A stretch of DNA of 64,000 nt from Paludibacteraceae bacterium (GTDB taxonomy: Bacteria > Bacteroidota > Bacteroidia > Bacteroidales > Paludibacteraceae). Where the stretch lies: NCBI GenBank assembly GCA_017527905.1, contig JAFXPK010000031.1:17710-81709 (forward strand), given 5' to 3'. The translations under genes and the position numbers were made by a program. Under the pieces are notes generated by a model. It was not told the origin of the DNA and ran no database searches. It saw nothing but the letters and a program-made list of their open reading frames with translations. Positions 1 to 7,500 of the stretch are shown here, in pieces. Position 1 is the stretch's first letter. Every line of letters begins with the position of its first letter.

Positions 1-967
1 TGAGCAGGAATGCCACAATCAAGTAGAAGACGATGAAGATGGCCAGTCCGATGACGATCGGTCCGCGCCATTCCGACTTCACGCTTTTGTTCTTAGGTTG
101 CGTGTACTTCTCTATGATATCTTCCTTGGCGTTGTTGTAGTAGAAGTCCCATCGTTTGAGGATCGTGAAGTAGTTCACGTCACCGTTGATGAAGATGAGT
201 TTCTTGATATCGGAGTAGCGGTCCATGGCGTAGTCGTTCACCTTCTTCAGCCTTTGGGAGACGAACTCGTAGTGCTCGCTGTCCTTGGAGACTTCGTTGT
301 AGAGGTAGACGAGGTTGTCACGGATGATATTCGCCAAAGCGAGGCAAGAGTCCCTGCACACCTGCCCCTGTTCGCTTAGCAGGAATATGTTCTTCTTCTT
401 CGCGCTGTCCGCCAATGCCTTCACATCCGTCTTGATCGGGGCGGGGAGCACACGTACCGAGTCGATCAGTTCCCCCTCCTGGTTCATGCGGACGTGGGTG
501 ATCGGGGTCTTAAAGGCAGTGTCGTTGGCGTTATGTTCCTTCCTGATGCGGGGAGGAAGCATCTCCAGGATGTCGATGATGTTATTGTATCGGTTCACTT
601 CCACCTTATACATGTCCTGTATTTTCTGGAAGGGAAGCATATTCTTCGAGAAATTATTGTATTGCTGGGTCGCCTCGTGGCAAGCATAGGCGAGGTCGAA
701 GGTGTAGTCCTGCTTCTGGGAGTATAGCATGAGGGCGGTCTGCTCGCTCTTCTGCATGGTGTTGATGAGGTTCTGATGCTGCATCTTGCTGATCACGTTG
801 TACCGCTTCATCATCTCCTGCTGCTCCGCATTGTAGGTCTCCAGCTCCATCAGGAGCACCATCAAGGTTTGTTCGAGGTCTTTCTCCTTCAGCACTGCGG
901 AGGCAGGAACCGCCAGGAAGGCGAACAGCGCAGCGAATATTAATTTCTTCAATTTGCCGTTTATCAT
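1..967 (-). CDS. Membrane protein, N-terminal 322 residues (runs off the window)
   Basis: An open frame starts at the ATG at 967 and reads leftward to the window edge without a stop, so only the N-terminal 322 residues are visible. It opens with a signal peptide (lysines, then a hydrophobic stretch ending near PASA), followed by about 275 mostly helical, polar residues rich in Gln, Asn and Lys, and a hydrophobic segment at about residues 302-322 that looks like the first transmembrane helix. The layout is a long periplasmic sensor-like or coiled-coil region followed by a membrane domain. From memory, Bacteroidales proteins with this start continue into a multi-pass membrane domain, sometimes labelled mechanosensitive-channel-like; the deciding part lies outside the window, so the function is left open. 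It is divergent from the cstA-type gene. Confidence 0.7.
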   Translation of the reverse strand, partial: MINGKLKKLIFAALFAFLAVPASAVLKEKDLEQTLMVLLMELETYNAEQQEMMKRYNVISKMQHQNLINTMQKSEQTALMLYSQKQDYTFDLAYACHEATQQYNNFSKNMLPFQKIQDMYKVEVNRYNNIIDILEMLPPRIRKEHNANDTAFKTPITHVRMNQEGELIDSVRVLPAPIKTDVKALADSAKKKNIFLLSEQGQVCRDSCLALANIIRDNLVYLYNEVSKDSEHYEFVSQRLKKVNDYAMDRYSDIKKLIFINGDVNYFTILKRWDFYYNNAKEDIIEKYTQPKNKSVKSEWRGPIVIGLAIFIVFYLIVAFLL

Positions 968-1050
968 ATAATCATACACTGGAATTAGTTAGCTTCACAA
1001 AAATACAATAATAAATCGTCCCACAGAATTCCATGAATATAAAAATATCG

Positions 1051-1058
1051 TAATTTTG
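1051..1058 (+). promoter_or_regulatory. Possible -7 box upstream of the cstA-type gene
   Basis: TAATTTTG matches the Bacteroidota -7 consensus TAnnTTTG. I see no convincing TTTG -33 element at the usual distance. If used, transcription would begin near 1064-1066, just before the small ORF at 1070. Confidence 0.35.
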
Positions 1059-1069
1059 TGGAGATTACG

Positions 1070-1162
1070 ATGCATGGTGATGCCATGGAATTCACCGTTA
1101 TCAATAAAAAGGACAAAACAATGGGCTTGAGAAGTGATTTGGAGAGCCCGTCTAAAATATAG
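1070..1162 (+). CDS. Possible 30-residue upstream ORF before cstA
   Basis: ATG at 1070 opens a 30-codon frame ending with TAG at 1160-1162, five bases before the cstA-type ATG. The putative -7 box ending at 1058 would place the transcript start a few bases before this ATG. The spacing would allow translational coupling or leader control of the transporter. The peptide is hydrophilic with a Lys-rich centre and resembles nothing I know. An ORF of this length can arise by chance, so this is a suggestion only. Confidence 0.3.
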   Translation: MHGDAMEFTVINKKDKTMGLRSDLESPSKI

Positions 1163-1167
1163 TTCAA

Positions 1168-2622
1168 ATGGTAACGTTCATTATTTCGATGCTGGCATTG
1201 GTGGCCGGCTATCTCTTTTATGGGAAATTGGTGGAGAGGATCTTCTCTCCGGACCCAAGTAGGGTTACTCCTGCGCTTTCCATGCAGGATGGTGTGGACT
1301 ATATTCCATTGCCCACATGGAAGATTTTCATGATTCAGTTCCTGAACATTGCGGGGACGGGTCCTATATTCGGAGCCATCATGGGCGCCAAGTTCGGGCC
1401 TTCCGCCTACCTGTGGATTGTCTTGGGATGTATCTTCGCGGGTGCGGTCCACGATTACCTCAGCGGCATGTTGTCCATCCGCAACGGAGGGGCCGGATTG
1501 CCCGAATTGATCGGCAAGTACTTGGGACAGAACACGAAGAAGGTCATGTTGGTCTTCACGGTCTTCCTGATGTTGATGGTCGGCGCGGTCTTTGTCTATA
1601 GCCCAGCGCTCATCCTAGGAAACATGACGCAGGACTACATCGGCAATTCGGTCTATGTATGGTGCGGCATCATCTTCCTCTACTATCTGATAGCCACCCT
1701 GATGCCTATCGATAAGATTATCGGTAAGATCTACCCTATCTTCGCCTTCGCCATCATCTTCATGGCGGTCGCGTTGGGCGCCAACCTCTTCATTAAATGG
1801 CCATCATTGCCTGAGTTGTACGAGACGGGCGTATCCACCCTTTCATTCAACGGGAAGGATATTTTCCCTGCCTTGTTCATCACGATCGCCTGCGGTGCGA
1901 TCAGTGGGTTCCATGCGACGCAAAGTCCGCTGATGGCGCGTTGCATCAAGAACGAGAAGTATGGCCGTCCGGTCTTCTACGGCGGTATGATCACGGAGGG
2001 CATCGTCGCCCTGATCTGGGCCACCATCTCCATGTACTTCTTCTATGGAGGAGGAGCGGGGGAGTTAGGCGTTGAGACATCGCTTCAGGCTCCGCAGGTG
2101 GTCACGGCGGTCAGCGAGGGTTGGCTGGGTCTCGTCGGAGGCATCTTGGCGCTGATGGGTGTCGTAGCCGCCCCGATCACGAGTGGTGACACCGCCTTGC
2201 GTTCCGCCCGTCTGATTGTGGCGGAGTTCCTCCACATGGAGCAGAAGAGCATCCGCAAGCGTCTCTATATCTGCGTGCCGATGTTCGCGGTCACGATGGG
2301 TTTGCTCGCCTTCAATATATCGGACAAGGAGGGATTCAATGTGATATGGAACTACTTCGGGTGGAGCAACCAGACTTTGTCCGTCTTCACGTTGTGGACC
2401 ATCACGGTCTATCTGGTGTTGCATAAGAAATGCTTCTGGATCACCTTCGTTCCTGCCGTCTTCATGACGACGGTGAGCGTCACCTTCCTGCTCATCGCGA
2501 AGGATTGCATAGGATTGGAGCCTGTGATTGGCTATACGGTGGGCGCTATCGCCGCTGTGGCTTCTTGTGTCATTTTCTTCTTGTGGTACAACAAGAGAGG
2601 TAGCAAGCAAGTAGAATCGTAA
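1168..2622 (+). CDS. cstA: CstA-family carbon-starvation transporter
   Basis: This 484-residue polytopic inner-membrane protein belongs to the CstA/BtsT family of peptide or pyruvate transporters induced on carbon limitation. The family signature is clear at residues 62-112: a Gly-rich GTGP motif, then FGAIMGAKFGP, then AGAVHDYLSG and RNGG. About a dozen hydrophobic helices follow. It is shorter than the roughly 700-residue E. coli CstA and is of the compact type common in Bacteroidales. The stop codon is directly followed by the GTG start of the next gene with no gap, so the two are probably co-transcribed. A small ORF ends five bases upstream. The substrate cannot be told from sequence. Confidence 0.88.
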   Translation: MVTFIISMLALVAGYLFYGKLVERIFSPDPSRVTPALSMQDGVDYIPLPTWKIFMIQFLNIAGTGPIFGAIMGAKFGPSAYLWIVLGCIFAGAVHDYLSGMLSIRNGGAGLPELIGKYLGQNTKKVMLVFTVFLMLMVGAVFVYSPALILGNMTQDYIGNSVYVWCGIIFLYYLIATLMPIDKIIGKIYPIFAFAIIFMAVALGANLFIKWPSLPELYETGVSTLSFNGKDIFPALFITIACGAISGFHATQSPLMARCIKNEKYGRPVFYGGMITEGIVALIWATISMYFFYGGGAGELGVETSLQAPQVVTAVSEGWLGLVGGILALMGVVAAPITSGDTALRSARLIVAEFLHMEQKSIRKRLYICVPMFAVTMGLLAFNISDKEGFNVIWNYFGWSNQTLSVFTLWTITVYLVLHKKCFWITFVPAVFMTTVSVTFLLIAKDCIGLEPVIGYTVGAIAAVASCVIFFLWYNKRGSKQVES

Positions 2623-3585
2623 GTGACTAATAAAGAGAAATATCGTCTTGCGTGTGAGCGGCATCCCGAGGTGCCGCTCTTTGCTCAATATTGGTGGATG
2701 GAGGCCATCTGCGTGGGCAAGGAGTGGGACGTCCTGCTCGTCGAGGAGGAGGGGGAGGTGCGTGGCGCCATGCCCTATCTGTGGGTGCGCAAGTACTTCC
2801 TCAAGATTATCCTGCAACCAGTCTTTTCCCAGAACAACGGCATCCACTTCTTCTACCCTGAGGGGATGGACGAGGCCGGCAAGGAGGCTTTCGAACGCAA
2901 GGTCTGTGAGGATATCCTCACCCAATTGAAGGCCATGAAGGTGGATTGGTACGAGCAGGATTTCGACCCGACGTTCAGGCATCACGCACTCTTCGAGGCG
3001 GCGGGCTACCACGTCTCCGAGAGGGTTACGTACATCATCCCCGACATCTCGGACCTGGAGAGCCTCTTCAAGCGGTTCACCTCCGCCAAGCAACGCCACA
3101 TCCGCAAGGCGGAGCGCAACGGACTACAGGTGGGTTGGAACATGGATGTCTCCGCCTTCCACGAGTTCCATACCGAGACGCTGAGGCTCCGCGGGCGCAC
3201 CAACATCAACTCCCGCCTGCTGGAAGAGACAGTCTGCCGCAGGGCGATCAACAGGGGGCAGGGGAAAATCATCACCGTCCATGATGCGGAGGGCAACCTC
3301 CATAGCGCCCTATTCTTCGTGTGGGACGAGCGATTCGCCTACTACCTGATACCCGCCATCCACCCCGCATTCAAGGCCTCCGGCGCCTCCACGCTGATGG
3401 TGTGGCGCACATTGCAGTTCCTGCAGGGCAAGACGAAAGCGTTCGACTTCGAGGGAAGCATGGACCCGCAGATCGCCAACTCGTACAAGCAATTCGCCAC
3501 CGAACCACGGACTTATCGCAGGATAGAGAAGGTCAGTTCATTGATTTGCGGAGCATATAAGTGGCTGAAGAACATCCGCTCCTAA
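2623..3585 (+). CDS. FemAB/GNAT-like acyltransferase
   Basis: A 320-residue cytosolic protein starting with GTG immediately after the cstA stop codon. It resembles the FemAB / BioF2-like branch of the GNAT fold: an N-terminal half with WWM and VRGAMPYLWVRK-type strands, then a second GNAT-like half from about residue 145 with the motif KRFTSAKQRHIRKAERNGL, and a C-terminal FDFEGSMDPQIANSYKQF segment, which is the conserved F-x-G-S end of this family. Members transfer amino acids or acyl groups to cell-wall precursors, tRNA-linked peptides or exopolysaccharide. The acceptor here is unknown. The zero-gap junction suggests translational coupling with the transporter. Confidence 0.75.
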   Translation: MTNKEKYRLACERHPEVPLFAQYWWMEAICVGKEWDVLLVEEEGEVRGAMPYLWVRKYFLKIILQPVFSQNNGIHFFYPEGMDEAGKEAFERKVCEDILTQLKAMKVDWYEQDFDPTFRHHALFEAAGYHVSERVTYIIPDISDLESLFKRFTSAKQRHIRKAERNGLQVGWNMDVSAFHEFHTETLRLRGRTNINSRLLEETVCRRAINRGQGKIITVHDAEGNLHSALFFVWDERFAYYLIPAIHPAFKASGASTLMVWRTLQFLQGKTKAFDFEGSMDPQIANSYKQFATEPRTYRRIEKVSSLICGAYKWLKNIRS

Positions 3586-3749
3586 TCCGTAACATCCAAA
3601 ATCCTATTGGGAGACCTGTTGTTGCGTAGTTATTTAATTTCCAAGTACTTAATAAATATACCCAACTGACTTTCCATACCCGATCATAAAGCCCCGAGAC
3701 TATAAATAAATTTTTCGTGGGAATACATTCCTTTTCTTCCCATAACATC

Positions 3750-3780
3750 TTGACGTTTTAAATCATTTTTTTTATATTTG
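3750..3780 (+). promoter_or_regulatory. Bacteroidota-type promoter
   Basis: TTGAC at 3750-3754 and TATATTTG at 3773-3780 match the -33 TT(T)G and -7 TAnnTTTG elements with 20 bp between TTG and the -7 box. The transcript would start near 3786, about 95 nt before the preferred ATG of the next gene. Confidence 0.6.
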
Positions 3781-3881
3781 TATTATGGCGGATTTTCGGA
3801 TGTGCCATTTTATTTTTAATATGATAGATACATTAGAACCCACCTTAAAAAGGGATGCTGAAGCGGATTAATTTAGTGTTA

Positions 3882-4550
3882 ATGAAACAGTTATTAGTAT
3901 TTATTATCGAATTGAGTTTGTCGCTAAGTTTGTGTGAAGCCCAAGCATTAGAGAGCTACATGTCGCGCGTCATTCCATCGTCCACGCAGTTGAAGATGGA
4001 AATGATGAATCAATTGCTGCAATCCTACAAAGAGAAGAATGAGGAGAGCAAGGTGATCAGCCTCTACCGGGACACCTGCCGGCTGATCGACTATGAAGAA
4101 AACAACTACGCACTGTTCCAGACCTCCAGTCAGGGGTATGTCTCCGTCAAGTTATGGCAATTAGAGGATTCGCTTTCCGTGTTTGGATTCAGTTCATGGG
4201 TATGTGGCACGATGTGTGACGGATGGTGGCGCATACAGACGGTAGGGAAGAAAGCTGTCCCGTTCCCTGAGATAAAGATCTCCGACTTCTTCGACAAAGA
4301 TTCGCTGGCGGCGGACGGCATGGATACGGACTCACTGGCGAGTCGATTCGAGATGACCTTCCTGCACTGTGAATTCAGCAGAGGGGACAGCGTGCACATA
4401 TACAGCGACACGGAGCGTTACCTTGAGAAAGACCGCAAGAAACTCTATTCCAAATATTTCAAGGGAAACAGGTTGTCGTTGTTGCCTATCGATGGAGAGT
4501 TCAAGATCGTGGCGATCAAGCGGGATGAGCGTTTCAACGAGGCACATTAG
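3882..4550 (+). CDS. Secreted protein of unknown function (DUF3256-like layout)
   Basis: About 222 residues, starting preferably at the ATG at 3882, where a signal peptide begins (MKQLLVF, hydrophobic core, cleavage near CEAQA). An in-frame ATG at 3855 would add nine residues and spoil the signal peptide. The mature part contains a conserved-looking stretch with DYEENNYALFQTSSQGYVS and a WVCGTMCDGWW segment with two cysteines that may pair. The order of segments resembles the Bacteroidales DUF3256 family from memory, but I cannot verify it. The protein is probably periplasmic or surface-exposed. It lies 29 bp upstream of the macroglobulin gene on the same strand and is probably co-transcribed with it. 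Confidence 0.6.
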   Translation: MKQLLVFIIELSLSLSLCEAQALESYMSRVIPSSTQLKMEMMNQLLQSYKEKNEESKVISLYRDTCRLIDYEENNYALFQTSSQGYVSVKLWQLEDSLSVFGFSSWVCGTMCDGWWRIQTVGKKAVPFPEIKISDFFDKDSLAADGMDTDSLASRFEMTFLHCEFSRGDSVHIYSDTERYLEKDRKKLYSKYFKGNRLSLLPIDGEFKIVAIKRDERFNEAH

Positions 4551-4579
4551 TCGAAATAAATGATTTAAAATATATTTTT

Positions 4580-7500
4580 ATGAGGCGATTTATCAGGTTG
4601 TTTATGGCCATGCTTTTGGCCGTCATATCCACAGGATGTGGCAAAAAGGCAGTTGTCTCTGATGACACCCAGTTCATGGAGTTCATCAGCAGTTATCCAC
4701 AGAATAAGATATCCCGTCATGCGGCTATCCGGATCGTGCTAGCCCACCCTTCCGAGAAAGCCAAGCCAGGCCAGCGGGAGGAGGAGAATCTATTCTCATT
4801 GAGCCCGAAGGTGGAGGGTGCCACCTACTGGATAGACAATAGGACCCTCGAATTCCAGCCATCCAATCTGCTGGAGAGGGAGAAGGAGTACCAAGTCACT
4901 TTCGAATTGGGCAAGGTGGCCGAACTGAACGGACGAAAGGAATTCAAGCAATTCGTATTCCCTATCGAGGTGGTCAAACAAGACATACATGTAACCTACG
5001 ATGAGCCTCAGATGGACGACGAAGGAGAGTACTTCGTGACAGGAATCGTCTCCCTGAATGACAAGGAAGACCTGGAGGATGTGCAGGGTTGCTTCTCCGC
5101 CCAGATGAAGGAGCCGACGAAGAAAACGTTGGACATAGAGTGGACCGAGGCGGTTTCCGACTACAATCCCCAATATGCGTTCACTATCAAAGGATTCGGC
5201 AAGAACATCAAGAAGGACATCAAACTAGCATTGGAATGGGACGGAAAGAAGATCAGCTGCGAGGCCAAAGACAAGATTGAAATCGAGATCCCTTATGTCG
5301 CAGGCATGAAGGTGACCAACCTGCAAGTGGTGAACGGCGAGCAAGCCTACCTGAAACTCTTCTTCAGTAAGTCCATCCGCCCGAACCAATCATGGCGCAC
5401 ATACGCGAGCATAAAAGATGAAAATGCTTCATACATGCGGGAAGGAAATGTGCTGAAGATCTATCCTGAAAAGATTAATTTCCAGGAAAGTACCCTGAAC
5501 GTCTATTCGGGTTTGATGAGTGTGGACGGAGAAAAGGTTGAGCGCGACACCGTGTTGAAATTCTGCTTCTCCAGCCTTAAACCGGCTGTCCGATTGGTCA
5601 AGACAGGTGTTATCCTCCCGTCTTCGGAGAAGGCCACCTTGCCGTTCCAAGCCGTCAACCTGAAGTCCGTGGACGTCAGCGTGATCAAGATCTTCGAGAA
5701 CAATATGCTGCAATACCTGCAGTCGAACGAAATGAACGAAGGCAACAACAACGATTTGAAACGTACCGCCCGTCTGCTGTTCCAAAAGAAAATCGATTTG
5801 GAGGCGGACAATACCTCCGGCTACTCCCAATGGAGGACCTACTCCTTGGATCTCTCGCAATTGTCGCAGGAAGATCCGGGGGCTATGTACCGCGTCGTCT
5901 TCTCCTTCAAGAGGGCATATTCCACCTATCCTTGCGAGATAACGGATTCCATCAACGATATCGATCATGACTACAGCGGTGTCGAAGGCATCGAAGACAA
6001 TGGTTCGGATAGCTACTACTGGGATTACTACGATGAGGGATATAGCTACTCGGGCGACTACGCCTACGTATGGGATGATCGTGATGACCCTTCTAAGATC
6101 ACCTACTATCTGGAGAGCTCAAGAAGAGTGGCGACGAACATTTTCGTCTCTAATTTCGGTATCACGGCGAAGGGCGGAAAGAGCAACATCTTTGACGTCA
6201 TCGTGACGAATATCCTCACCGCTATGCCTGAGAGCGATGTGATCGTGAAGTTCTACGACTATCAAATGCAATTTATCGATGAGGGCGAGACGGACAAGGA
6301 CGGTTTCGTGAAGAAGAGACTCCCAAGATCTCCTTCCTTCATCGTGGTGGAAAAGGATGGCCGCATGGGTTACCTCCGCGTACGCGACAACGCGGCACTC
6401 TCGCTCTCCTCTTTCGACGTGAGCGGCGTGAAATCCGCAAAAGGTGTGAAAGGCTATATCTATGGCGAGCGCGGCGTATGGCGTCCGGGCGACACGCTGA
6501 ACATCTCCTTGATGCTGCAGGACGCGGACGGCTCGATTCCAGCCGGACACCCAATCACAATGGATCTGACGACCCCTCGCGGACAACGCTACGCTCATAT
6601 GGTCCAGAAATATGATCCATCCAACTATATCTATAGCTTCAGAATCCCTACCCTGATGGACGACCAAACGGGTGTCTGGCATATCTCCTTCACCATAGGA
6701 GGCTCCACTTTCCAAAAGAGCCTGTCCGTGGAGACGGTGAAACCTAACAGACTGAAGGTGCAACTGAACACCCGGAACGCAGTCCTCTCCACAGGAACAT
6801 CCGAAGAGATCACCGTTCACTCCGAGTGGTTGCATGGTGGACTCGCCGCCGATAAAGATGTGAACGTCACGATGAGATACCGTCGTAACCCTAATCCGTT
6901 CCCTGAATACTCCGACTACATTTTCGAATCTCCTTCCGCCAACGAGTTCATAAGCGAGGAGTCCACAGTGCTCGAGAGCCAAACAGACGGAAATGGTAAT
7001 GTGACCGAACACGTCCATATCCCTGAACTGACAAACGCTCCAGGAATGTTACAAGCCACCTTCACCACCAGAGTGGATGAAGGAACAGGCGATAACAGCG
7101 TGAATTACAAGAATATACCATTGTCTCCTTTCTCCCGCTACCTAGGCGTTAGATACCCTATCAATCCGGGCTACAAATATGTGTTCACGAACCGCAACCA
7201 AAACTTCCCTATCGTGTTGTTGGACGAGAACGGAAAGCCTATGAGCGGAGACGGAATCTCCTTCAAATTGTACAAACTGCAATGGCACTGGTGGTGGGAT
7301 TCCAATGAGAACTCGGACGCCTACTACTCCGAAAACAGTTCCCGCACTCCTTACTTCGAGAAGAAGAACATCCATGTAAGTAACGGAAGGGCGACGGTTA
7401 CCGTTAATGTGCCTGACAAAGATTGGGGCCGCTACCTGCTTGTCGTTAAGGACGGCAAGAACGGACATGAGGTGGGTAGCGTGATATTCTTCGATTGGGA

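Noticed and set aside
2065..3099. 344-codon minus-strand frame across cstA and the FemAB-like gene
   Set aside because: It spans the junction of two well-supported plus-strand genes and shows no domain.
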